From Apiosordaria backusii (Eukaryota > Ascomycota > Sordariomycetes > Sordariales > Lasiosphaeriaceae): 64,000 nt of DNA. The notes below the pieces were generated by a model that was given only the letters and a program-made list of their open reading frames with translations, did no database searches and was not told the DNA's origin. The stretch spans positions 2,790,001-2,854,000 of the forward strand of contig JAUKTV010000002.1 in assembly GCA_030549205.1 (NCBI GenBank), read 5' to 3'. Of the stretch, positions 12,501 to 22,727 are shown piece after piece. The stretch's first letter is position 1; each line of letters begins with the position of its first letter. Made by a program: the position numbers and the translations under genes.

Positions 12501-14691
12501 CGACGCTGAGCAGTGAGGCGATGTCGAATACGACGCTTAATACGGAGGTGCAGGCTGGGGAGAATAGCGTGATGGTTAGTGAGTTGGCGGTGAAGTTTGG
12601 GAGGGATGTGAGGCCGCAGTTGGCGACGTTGGTGTTGTTTAGGGTTGTGACTGGGTCGGAGCATGTTATTAAGAAGAGCTGGAAACATGTGAGTGATACC
12701 TGGGTGTTTACGATCGTGGGGTTTGGTTGCTAACAACTCTCAGATTATCCGAATCTGGCTCAACTTGTTTGTCAACTCGCTTATACCGCCATTTTTCTCG
12801 ACAGAGGCAGATAAACTTTCGCTACCGCCTATTCCTCTACAGCCGCCATCTCAGGTCATTGATCGTGGAGCCAAGCAAAATGAGACGGGATTTTTCTCTG
12901 CGTTTACCTCATACATCTCGAGCTATGCGGCTGATGACCCGCCTGAGCCATCAGATGAAGAGCTGGAAAGCACGCTGTGCACGGTGGACTGTGTAAACCA
13001 GTGCCATATGGGTGACGTGTTTGCCAATGTCTCGTAAGTGCCAAACATTCCTAAGTTGAGGTAGTGGCCGGTAGTACTGACTTATCTGAAGGAGCCTACC
13101 AAGTCACAGCCTAGAAGCACTGGTGGACTCGTTACTGGCCCAAATCCCAGAAGACAACGGGTCAACAGTAATCACTGTCAAGGCTGAAAATATCCCACCA
13201 TCAACCAACGGGCAGAAGCCTCGTCAGACCACTGCCGTCTACGACCCGGGGTTGGTCTATATCCTGGAATTCTGCACTGTCCTTGCTCTTCGTGACGAGA
13301 CCACCATTGAGGTGCTCGGTAAGCGGGTAGTAGAGGCCATTCAGGAGATTCTCAGGGATGTTCCTCGCTACCATCCCGTTCTCATCGAAAGGGCTACCTT
13401 TTACCTCTTCAACCTCCTTCAAGCCAGCTATGTAAGTGTCTCTGTTTCAACCGCTTTGATACCCATTTGCTGACTAAAAATCTCAGGACTTCGACTACGT
13501 CCGCGTCCCTATCCTCCTGCACACCGTCTCGAGCTTCCCCAAAGACACGCTCATCAAGACCTCCGGTCTCGTCCTTCGCGGCCTGAAGCTTTGTATCGAA
13601 AAGCCCTGCCCGCTCAGAAACGAGATCATGACTTCCCCAGATTTCTGGGTCATTCTCCAGACGCTCGCCACGAATAAAGACTCGGCACCGGTGGTGTTTG
13701 AGATCTTGGAGAGCGGGGTGAATAGCACGCCGCCGGCTATCATGGCGGACAACTACGAGGCTTCCCTGGCGCTGCTGAACGAGTTTGCCTCGATGGCGAG
13801 CGTGGGAGCGGTGGCGGAGCAGCAGAATGATAGGAAGGTTGGGAAGGGGAGAAAGGTGGTGAAGAAGCAGGAGAAGCCGAGCGAGAACAAGGTTGTGGAG
13901 AGGGGGGTTAGGGCGTTGGAGGGGATATACAAGTTGACGGGGAGGATTCCGGGTTTGATGAGGCAGAGTCATTTGGAGAGTAATGAGGCGTGGTCGGCCT
14001 ACTGGCTGCCCATCTTCCAGGCCCTCACGACGCAGTGCACCAACCCCTGCCGGGAAATTCGACACCTGGCGTTTACGAGCCTGCAGCGGTCACTGCTGTC
14101 ACCGGAGCTGACGTCGAGCGACCACGAGGAGTGGACGGCCATCTTTGGGCAGGTGCTGTTCCCGCTTATTTTGAGGCTGCTGAAGCCGGAGGTGTTCTCG
14201 TCGGACAGGGACGGGATGAGCGAGACGAGGGTGCAGGCCGCGAGTTTGTTGAGCAAGGTGTTTTTGCAGTATTTGGTCATCTTGTCGGAGTGGGAGGGGA
14301 TGTTGGATTTGTGGCTGAAGATTATTGAGATTATGGACCGGTTGATGAATAGTGGGCAGGGGGATAGTTTGGTGAGTTTTTGTCGTCTCTAAATGATCTT
14401 GTGTGATTGGGATGTTTTGGCTGACATGAAGCTTAGGAGGAGGCTGTTCCTGAAAATCTCAAGAACGTGCTGCTCATCATGGCTAGCAATGGGTACCTTG
14501 TGCCACCGAGCAAGAACCCGGAGAGGGAGGAGCTGTGGAACGAGACGTGGAAGAGGATTGATCGGTTCCTGCCGGGGTTGAGGGCGGATTTGGCGCTGGA
14601 TGTGCCTGAGGAGGTACCGGTGGCGGCAACCGAGGAACAACAGCCAACAGCGCCCCCGCAAGGAGAAGAGGGGAAGGTAGAAGGGGCGTGA
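9556..14691 (+). CDS. GEA1/GEA2: Large ARF guanine-nucleotide exchange factor GEA1/2 (GBF1 type), two apparent 1-base deletions
   Basis: This is a Sec7-domain exchange factor that activates ARF at the Golgi for COPI recruitment. ATG at 9556 is followed by a polyGln stretch. Introns are 12689-12743, 13034-13091, 13432-13486 and 14372-14436, all in phase. The Sec7 domain spans about 11678-12280; its catalytic glutamic finger FRLPGEAPLIER is intact (Glu codon 11933-11935). N-terminal DCB/HUS-type helices precede it and HDS-type helices follow (YKLTGRIPGLMRQ, SAYWLPIFQALTTQC). The frame breaks twice: after LSGPGG at the G7 run 10320-10326, where one more G continues to DILSDESVCDMMGRGLTICS, and at the G7 run 10625-10631, where one more G continues to GEVGERVEAVGEEVVTTE. 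With both, length is 1634 residues, normal for the family. I judge both to be sequencing errors, not gene death. Confidence 0.9.
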
Positions 14692-15063
14692 TTTTGATCT
14701 AGATGCCGGCGGGGAGGTAAATGGGGTGCGAATTCGAATACCAAGGAGCATAGCGGCGTGCCAAGCATGGTTGGTTGTTGAAGAAAAATGTGCCTTCTCT
14801 GCCTTGGTGCTTTTGGGAATGGAGTGATGAGGAGGTCGATATACCATAATAGAAATAGAATGACCTATCTTTTCAAGGGGGATGGAGAAATGGGAGGTTG
14901 TGACATGGTATGATGTGTTGGTTATCGCACGTGGGTGAGGGAATAGGGACATATCTTTTGTGCCGTGTTCACCGAGGGAAGACATGTGGTCTGGATAAGA
15001 ACTTCCATCCAACCTCTAGATCTTTTGGATCTAGGTTCTAAGGGCCCAAGTGGGTGGATTTAA
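14692..15063. other. intergenic between GEA1/2 and the metallopeptidase-like remnant
   Basis: It contains only the GEA 3' flank. It is too short and without signal-peptide or exon signals to hold the missing 5' end of the downstream gene. Confidence 0.45.
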
Positions 15064-16687
15064 GTGGCAAAGCAGCCAGGCGCGTTACATTTGGTTGGTC
15101 GTTGGTTGGTTGGTTCCCCTGAGCACGTCAGTTTGCCCCTGGTTTCTACTAGAATATACGTCCTGCGGCTCCTCGGACCCCACATAGGCAAACTATTCCA
15201 AGGAGCTGTTCAACGGTCCTGCACCATGTACCCGGACTTGGATGGGAATGGCCGCGTCGACATGACGGCCGTGAGGGCTCTGACCAACGGCGCCGTGACT
15301 TGGTTCAACGACTGCCCTGGTGCTGGCGGCGGCGATGACCCCAACACGCACACGACCAGGGCACAGCTCCCGGCGCCCCCAGTTGACGATGATATTGCAG
15401 CCTTTTTGGCAGCACGAGCCTGGCAAATGGAAGGTGGGAATTGGCAGTATGGGGAGATGGGGGAGCCGGAAATCAACGACAAGGCTCGGCGAATTGAATG
15501 GCATCCTTCGTGCAATGAGCTCGACAACAAAATGTTGAAAACATACATTTCGGGGTCCTTCCAAGGAATGTGGGGTATAACCGATGAGATTCACAATGAG
15601 ATCTTTGTGCGTGGCCGCGGTGATCTCAACTTCTATTCCAACGCAGCGCAGGAATACTGGGGTCCTCCAAACCTTGTGCAGAACAAGGCGTCGATACGAT
15701 CCGCGCTCCTGCGTGCCAACCAAATGTTTGGCCGGGATCCCCCCATCAGCTATCGGGTCAAAGTCCATTGCGACGACTGGTATTATGACAACCAGCAGGA
15801 GATCAACCCAGGCGATATTTGCGACGGGCGCACCTGGGCCTACGTGTTCAACTGGGACTGGACATGGCCAGGAAAACCGGAGAAGAAGTCGAGACCGTCA
15901 CATTCTGCTGGAACAAGTTCAAGCCGGGCCGCGAGGCAGCTGGCACACTTGCTGCCGCCAACGAGCAAGCTCGGAACAAAGGCCACCTCAACATGGACAA
16001 TTGGGAGTGGCTCGGCATGACGTGGTACCACGAGATTTTCCACTTGTCATCAGTAGGCTACGACTCCATACAAGAGCATATCAGCGACCTGGACATCGTC
16101 TTCGACGACGGGCAGAGGATCCCCGCCTACCAAGCTCACGCAGCGAAGCTATTGGGCCAATGGGTCTCCTCGGCGGGCAGAACCGTCAGTCACCTCAACG
16201 CCGACAACTACGCTTACTACGCCATGGCCTTGGTTGCACAGAACCGCTACCCCGATGGCACATACCCCTATCAGCCTGTCCTCAGCGGCCGCTTGCCCAA
16301 GACGGTGCACGATCGAAACGACCCAGATCCTATCGCGTAGCGCTGGGCCAATAGCACCGCCGACAGCTTCAGCAACTCGACCTCTTTCACAAATACCACC
16401 ACACATGAAAAGCCGCCGATCGTGTTCGAGGATGTCTTCATCTTGTGTCTCAATGGAACCAAACAGCTGCTGCAGTGGATGATTCCTCTCAGGGCTCCTC
16501 GTTCCGTACCAGTAGTCATTACTACTGGAAGAGGCCGAAGCTGCCAAACAAGCACGGTGAAAAACCTCTGGTTGTTGAGGTCTCGTACGATAGTTTTGCA
16601 TCCAGGGAGGACTACACGCCCGAGTACATCGCTGCTCACGATGCATGGCTGGCGGAAGCTGCCGCTGCCAAGAGGAAGAAATTGTAA
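15064..16687 (+). pseudogene. secreted zincin/M35-like metallopeptidase with N-terminal FG-GAP-like segment, broken
   Basis: The reading begins without a signal peptide; the first recognisable part is YPDLDGNGRVDMTAV (from about 15227), like FG-GAP DxDGxGRxD loops of fungal secreted proteins. A zincin-like domain follows, with the zinc motif HEIFH at 16029-16043 and a later NADNYAYYAMA segment like that of M35-type fungal proteases. Three lesions interrupt it. The frame shifts at 15873-15876, where one extra A would join WTWPGK to TGEEVETVTFCWNKF. An in-frame TAG lies at 16338-16340 after NDPDPIA, with coding-like RWANSTADSFSNST beyond. A second one-base shift near 16434-16445 leads into VSQWNQTAAAVDDSS and an end at 16687. 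A missing 5' end plus three lesions favours a pseudogene, but sequence error cannot be excluded for the shifts. The peptidase family name is tentative. Confidence 0.6.
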
Positions 16688-18420
16688 GCACCTGACACTT
16701 CTACTGGATCACTTGCATGTAGGTATGTCAGCAGTTAGTAGTAAATACTAGACGAGATAGTACTTTGTAACCCATTACAGTCGCTTGCTTGTAACCCTTT
16801 TTGTCATTATGGCATCTCCCGCTCAAGAATGAAAGCCCTGTGCCTAGGTATGGTGAAGTCTCTGCAAAGTCAAAAGAAACCAATCTTGCTTGTCATTATA
16901 ATGAGTGAAGGATGGAATATCTATGGTGATGTACATGGTGAGATGGAATTTGGTGTCCGTTGTTGGCTCGTTGCAGCACAGAAGCTTAGCTTGGGATGGG
17001 AAAAAAGGGGGGTCTATTTACTTACCCCTGAATCACCCCTGACAACGAATTCTTGCATGCTTTTAAAGTCTTCATTTATGCATCGTTGCATGCATAATCA
17101 TTTCATAACTATGCTAGTGTTTTATGCTCATCAACAATGAAATGAATGTTGAGATGCTCAGCGACTGTGTCCGCCAGTCAACGGCAACGCGCCTGCTTGC
17201 ACAAAAGCTGCGAAGACTCGGGCAGGACAGAGAAAGACCATACCCACGGGCCACCGATCTGACCATCAGTCACCTCCGCTTACCTCCTCCTTTCTTTAAT
17301 CAGTCTGCACTTTCTGTCTACACCAGAACAACTGAATCTGGCTGAAGAGGGGCGCTGTTCCCAACAACGCTGCCGCATGTGGCCCTTGCCACAACTTTTT
17401 TACAACCAGAAGTGACTGCATTGACAAAAGCTGGGCTGAGAAAGAGCCTTTTGCACAGACGTTTCCAATTTCTCTTTACCTGTAGATTAGAATAGCAAAA
17501 CCTCGGGTCCGAGTTCAGGGTTATGATACATTGCAGGAGCATACCTCTGAGTGGGCTGGCTGTCTTCGCTCTTGAGCATGAAATCTGCTCCGTCATTTCC
17601 TTCGCTTGATGTCTTCTCTTCCTGCTTTGTATTGCGTATCAATCGCTCTTCCAACCATTGACCGGCTCAACTTCATGAGGTCACTTACGGATGTCCCTTT
17701 TGTCAATATCTCTTGCTGCCGACTCGCTTCTTCCTTCACTTGTTAAGTTCATGTGTCCCGGACTTCCCACGGCTGGTTTTATATGACCTCATGAAGCCTG
17801 TCCAGCTCGCACCTTTCTCTGCAAATGTTCCACACTCCAGTGTTGGTGATTTCTACTGTTCAAGTTGTTCCGTAGCTCTTATCCCCTCGAGCCCGGACAA
17901 CTGACTGGTACGATGTCATCGGACCATTCTTTCAACGCGACCTGCTATCCGTCAGCCTCTGTGACTTCCTACCTTTGACTATGCTCTCCCTTCCTTCATG
18001 TTTACACCCCCATATCCTTCCCACGACATCTCCGATCTGGTCTCATGGGGTCATGACATCCTCATCGTCCGGATTGATCTGCAAAACAGTGAGCCGATCC
18101 AGTGCCAACCTGCCTCGCGTTTTGGAAAGTGTCAAAAAAAGAGGAAGTCAACGACGAGTAGCAGAATGCACCATAAAATCCCTCTCTGCCCTCTAAGGAT
18201 TATCCATTTCTCTCCTCTTCTCTTCAACTTGCACCACCACATCTCAGACACATCTTGCTTTTCCCCCGTCATGATGTCTGTCCACAGTCAGTCACTCAGT
18301 CTTCTGTTTCGGAGTCTTCTCTTTCACGCTTTGTGCCCTCCAACCATCGTTTACCGCCTCTCATCACATCACTTGATGCACGGCAATCCTGACGGCCTCA
18401 GCAACCAGTAGCCGACAGAC
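16688..18420. other. intergenic, no gene recognised
   Basis: It is 1.7 kb with pyrimidine-rich patches from about 17600 to 18420. Open frames here are short and have no domain or signal peptide. I see no RNA gene or transposon end. Confidence 0.4.
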
Positions 18421-19290
18421 TTCCAGGCCACCGAAATGACCTGCCTGTCAACCATCTCTCTCATCATCGGCCTGCACTGGAATTACCGCATTGCGATGAC
18501 GGACCACCGAGTGGCGCCTATCACCCATCTTTCTCGCACTCTCACTCAAGTCTCGATTGATCCCATCGGCCTCAGTAGCTCAGCGAACTCGGACGACATC
18601 TCGACGCCCTGTCCACCAGCCCATCTTCATCATTGGCCAGGATCTTTGTATGGTGTGTGGCCCCTTTTTGCCGATGAACTTTTTTCTGAAGACCACTTTG
18701 TGGTCTAGCGATGATTATCCCTTATTGGAATTACTGCGACGGAAGAAAGCGTGGTCCCTCATATAGCCTAGGCTACCACTACCACAGGTTTCCCCCCTCG
18801 ATCGGTCAATCGGATTGGCCTCAGAGGCTCGACGGACTCGGACGACAACATTTCGACAACGTGTCTGCCAGCCAGCTTTTCATCATCAGCCAGGATCGTG
18901 GTCTGAGGTGGGTAACCCTTTTTGCTGAAGTTCTTTTTGTCTGAAGACCAGTTTGGTCGGTCTAGCGATGATTATCCTTAATTACCCATTGTCAGCAGAA
19001 TAAAGGGCCCCACGTAGCCGAAGGCTACCACTATCACAGGTTTCTCCCTTGATCGGTCGGTCTGACTAGCCTCAGAGGCTCGGCGAACATGGGCGACGAT
19101 CTCGACGACATGTCTGCCAGCCCGCTCTCATCATCGGCCAAGTTCTTGCTTGAGGTGGGTGGCTTCCTTGACGAGGTTGCAACTTGCCGCCCACGCTACC
19201 ACTCTCACAGGTTTACCCCTCGGTTGACTCGATCAGCCTCAGTGGCTCGGCGGCTTAAGTGTCATTTCGACGACTTTTTCACGACCGACC
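18420..19290. repeat. degenerate tandem repeat, period about 250 bp
   Basis: A block is repeated with GCCTCAG-type anchors at about 18571, 18820, 19071 and 19238 (spacing 249, 251 and 167). Each unit carries, in order, a CTACCACTNTCACAGGTTT box, a GATCGGTC box, GCCTCAGNGGCTCGGC, CGACGACAT, CTGCCAGCC, TCATCATCGGCCAGG, and, in the first two, TCTGAAGACCA followed by GGTCTAGCGATGATTATCC. Further weak echoes (TTTTTCATCATTGGCTTG near 19390) continue downstream. No frame stays open across all copies, so I do not call a protein. Confidence 0.75.
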
Positions 19291-19933
19291 GGCCTCGTCA
19301 TTGGCTTGTGTTTGCTTTGGGAGATTGTTTTGCAGCCTCAGGAACTCGACGACTACTCTTGCCGAGTGTGGTGGCTTGGCTGTCGAGCGTTTTTCATCAT
19401 TGGCTTGATGGGGTAGTTTGTGGGGTTTGGTTCGGGGTGGGTGTTCCACCTATGGACAGCATGTGTTGACTGATTTGGACTGACATGTTTTGTGCAGGTG
19501 GTTTGTCGACTTCGACGCGGTCAATCAGTCAGTCACTTGGCTTTCTCGATCACAATGTCTCTGGGGGGTTTGGTTCTGGGGGAGACCGTTGGGTTTCTTT
19601 TTGGGGGGCTCGCTGGTGGTGGGGAGTTGACGGAGGCGGTTGAGGGGGTGGGGAGGTTGTGGTCGGTGTGCTGCATTTGACAGGGTGATCTGGGTTTGAG
19701 TGATGTCTTGTGCTTGTTATGTCGGGTGGCCTATTGTGTCCGTTGTGTCTGGGGTCTGGATGCGGATTTGCGGGAGGGTTGTGTCGGGATGGATGATAAG
19801 TTGAAGTCGCTTTGGGTGTCGCTAGGAAAGAAGAGAGAAAACGTTTGTGCGAAAAGATTTGGGCCAGGTGCTCCTTTTGTGTGTGAAAAAAGAGGCTTGG
19901 AATAGAGTTTCAGAACCGTGTTCGTGTTCAACC
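19291..19933. other. intergenic with weak repeat echoes
   Basis: The stretch is G/T-rich on the plus strand. It contains diverged echoes of the upstream 250-bp repeat but no supported gene. Confidence 0.35.
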
Positions 19934-20442
19934 ATGCACTTCGTAATGGCTCTCGCCACAAACGCAGACGAAAAGCCTAATTCCGGGGAATCCGGCACAG
20001 TTTGGCTTTCTGGTCTGTAGGTTCTATAGTAAGCTAATTTTTGGCTTAACTAACTTTTGACAGTCTCTATCCCGACATCTACCGTCTCCCAGATCTTGGG
20101 AACTTCAAATAGCAACGTGGGGCAGGCGGTGCACACTAATCCCAATGCAAATCCCCCGCCTAGCAGTGATTCGGCCATCGCTTCGACTGCCCCAGCACTT
20201 GCAGATATCCACGACATCCTCTCAACTTTTGACACTACCTGAATGGAACGGTTGTTTCACATTTTGGAGGCGACTACGACTCGTCAGAAGTCGACAACAG
20301 ATGGTGGACGGCTCACGAAACCGATTTCAGCCTTGGACACAACAGCGAGCTGATGACGGATAGCGACTGGTACACTGATACCAACTTGGGGCATGGGTTC
20401 TCGGTTTCTCATCGCTTCCATCCTTGCAGCCACCTCCAATAG
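19934..20442 (+). pseudogene. small hypothetical gene, two exons with one apparent frameshift
   Basis: I do not recognise the family. Exon 1 (19934-20012) would encode MHFVMALATNADEKPNSG and a few more residues. An intron (20013-20063, atypical GTCTGT donor, CTAAC branch-like site and GACAG acceptor) leads to exon 2, which reads SIPTSTVSQILGTSNSNVGQ and continues to ALADIHDILSTFD. It then hits a stop at 20240-20242. The next frame, offset by one missing base near 20226-20241, is open and clearly protein-like (NGTVVSHFGGDYDSSEVDN, WWTAHETDFSLGHNSELMTD, DTNLGHGFSVSHRF) to TAG at 20440-20442. With one base restored the length is 152 residues. It is tail-to-tail with the kinase at 20447, four bases apart. 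Either a sequence error or a young pseudogene. Confidence 0.45.
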
Positions 20443-20446
20443 CTAT

Positions 20447-21590
20447 TTAAGTAGCCTCCTGCCACCATCGATGGGTCAAGACTTGGTCTATCGTTGTTCT
20501 AGCCGTCGGGTCTGGATTTGTCATTCCAGATATCATGTTCAGTGCCTCGGGACCAAGCTCCTGCCCCCACCGCTCGAATCTTAGTTCAGGCTGGTCCTCC
20601 ACTATATCCTCAGCCATTTCTGATGCTCCCTTCAGAGCGTTGCACCAAACCTCACTGTCGACTTGCTTGAGGAGCCCTTCGGGAGCTGGCCCAAAATAGC
20701 AAAAGTGTCGAGTCAGGATCTCTTGTTCCGGCGTTATACCACTCTTTGCTAGCTCCTGGTAACCGTTCAAAAGCAGGAAATCCCCACCACCAAGAGCATA
20801 TATGCACTGGAAACAGAGCTTAGCGTGAATTCTTGAACTTGAACTTGGCTCACTTACCACTAGTCCAAACGAGAACATGTCTGACGCCTTTGTCACACCC
20901 CTTCCGGTCTGTCCTTCGGGGCTTCGCCACATGGCATTCCCTATTGCATAAGGGGTCTGACGTGGCTCTCCACCTTCCGACTTGAAAGCGATATCAAAAT
21001 CGCCCAGGGCCACATCGGTGACTGTTTTGTTACCCTCTTTGTCGCAAGTCCAATTGACCAGAATGTTATCAGGTTTCACATCTGCCAAGATAGATTGATT
21101 AGTAGGTAGAGGCCTTGAATGATAGATAATTTCTTGATTGTGGAGATTGTACCGATGTGGATCCAGTCTTTGCCATGAAGTTCTTGTATTGCCTCTCCTA
21201 CACGTCGCAGGATTTTCTTTCGTTCCGCCAGAGGCAAATCCGGATCTTCCTGAATCAAGGCAAGCAGGGTGCATCTGAAATAGGGATAGACTAGAATGCC
21301 TTCCTCTTGGTTGCAATCGATGTGCATTCGAAGCCGACGGGAGCCTGCAAACTCGGCTGCGAGGCGTAGTGACAGATCGTAGAACGGCCTAGGTACGCGC
21401 TTAAAGACAAAAGACTCATTCCCGGACCTGAGCGAGATGGGTCAGAGATATGGCTAAGCTGTGAGAAGGGCATGAAGTTTGAGACGTACTCGACTTTGAA
21501 GACGCTGAGCTTATGATCCTCACGATGACGCTGGAGCACATCGCCTTGAACATACACGCGACCGGATTTGCCCACTATGGTGGATGCCAT
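20447..21590 (-). CDS. protein kinase-like protein with DFD in place of DFG
   Basis: Four exons, 21490-21590, 21153-21427, 20858-21081 and 20447-20806, give a 319-residue kinase domain with essentially no extra domains. Introns are 21428-21489 (GTACGT), 21082-21152 (GTACAA) and 20807-20857 (GTAAGT), all in phase. Kinase landmarks are a lysine in ESFVFKRVPRPF (residue 43), the catalytic loop HIDVKPDN (124-131), ALGDFDIAF (141-149) in place of the usual DFG, and the MWRSPE motif (166-171). The N-terminal glycine-rich loop is weak. This looks like the fungal-expanded atypical kinase group of Sordariomycetes; substrate unknown. The metal-binding aspartate of DFG is kept, so activity is possible. 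Confident as a kinase fold, unsure of function. Confidence 0.82.
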
Positions 21591-22259
21591 TCTGATGCTT
21601 GTACGGTAGGCAAGCCGACTGAAGGGTGTATGGCAGGCAAGATGATTGAGAGGCATCGAATGTATGTCTTGGTAGTTTTTGCTCTCTTTTCTTTTCTTTT
21701 ACTGGACGAATATATTATTTTGAATCTTTAGACATTGTTGTTGTGCTTGTAGGTAAGGTATGAAAAGGGGTGTTTTGTGGTGGCTGTGGCTGTTGTTGAT
21801 TGGTGGGGAAGTGGCTAAGGTATCCCATAGATAAGCCTCTAGACCCCGCCTTCGCACTCGGGTGAATGACCACCGGGTACCTTACCTACCAAGACAAGCA
21901 AATGTTTAGTATCATCACTTACGAGGACCAATGGTGGGAACACGGACAGTACTTGGAAATTTTATTCCTCTCAACTAATACAAAGAACTGGGCGGCTTGA
22001 CGCCTTCTGTCCGTTACCATGTATAAGGTACCGTCCCCGTAGAATTGTTCCTCTTAGAAGAACAGCACCGTTAAAAGAAAAATTCCCCAAAGCTTACAGT
22101 TCAAACTGTTTTCTCGCCGTCCGGCCAATTCTGGTACAGTTCAATTTAAAGCACAGTCCAAAAGCCCCCTAAACACCCATTAATGCAAACAACCACAAGC
22201 ACTCTTGGAGGAAGAAGGTGATATTCAGGCATGTGATAAATTGAAGTAATAACATTTCT
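21591..22259. other. kinase upstream region containing one copy of a dispersed repeat
   Basis: Bases about 21678-21893 resemble 29266-29455 (listed as a repeat). The rest, 21900-22259, has no gene. Confidence 0.4.
21678..21893 (+). repeat. dispersed repeat, copy 1
   Basis: It shares an ordered series of blocks with 29266-29455: TTTTGCT, TTTTGAAT, AGGGGTGT, and then the best-conserved core at 21823-21880 (CCCATAGATA, GCCTCTA, GCACTC, AATGACCAC, CGGGTA) matching 29398-29455. Divergence is high, consistent with an old RIP-altered element. No terminal repeats were found. Confidence 0.6.
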
Positions 22260-22727
22260 TCATGCTACACGTCTCTCCTTGTCGTCCGGTATCCGCAACG
22301 AAGGCTGTGAGGTATTCATGACAGTGTGGCATGCTGTTGAGCCAAGATGGAACATTGCTGCCACAATGCCATTCTCAATGTCAAGATGGCTGTGCATCCT
22401 GTAGGTCAAAAAGATGATGTCTGGGAGAATGAGAAGTTGGGAGGAGCAGTCCCGAGGTATATTCATGAGCCGCGCACCGTGTTCGGGCATGGACGAGTCA
22501 GAGACTTCCAGTTCCATTATGAGTAACACGACGAGTTTCCAGGCAAGACGCAGAGCTTTGGCATGGTTATGGGATAGGTTTACAAGCAGTGAGAGAAGGT
22601 CCGACTTTACACTTGTCCCTGTCGAGCCTTTCCAGGGATTAGTCAGTTGCTCTGATGTACCTCGGCATATTTTCCTCGGGCTGCTAAGATTTGCAGAGAA
22701 TTTCATAAGCGACAATGATATCGTCAT
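22260..22727 (-). pseudogene. hypothetical coding fragment
   Basis: An open frame of 155 residues reads like a helical protein fragment (SLLVNLSHNHAKALRLAW, LVVLLIMELEVSDSSM, LLILPDIIFLTYRMHSHL). I do not recognise the family. The neighbouring frame just upstream also looks coding (EVHDDIIVAYEILCKS followed by a stop), so the gene may be broken or have an unrecognised intron. It may be a remnant of a larger gene. Confidence 0.35.

Noticed and set aside
13409..14065. Long minus-strand open frame of 218 codons
   Set aside because: Antisense to clearly conserved GEA1/2 exons.
18436..19469. Series of short open frames in the 250-bp repeat array
   Set aside because: They change frame between repeat units and do not give a repeated protein motif.
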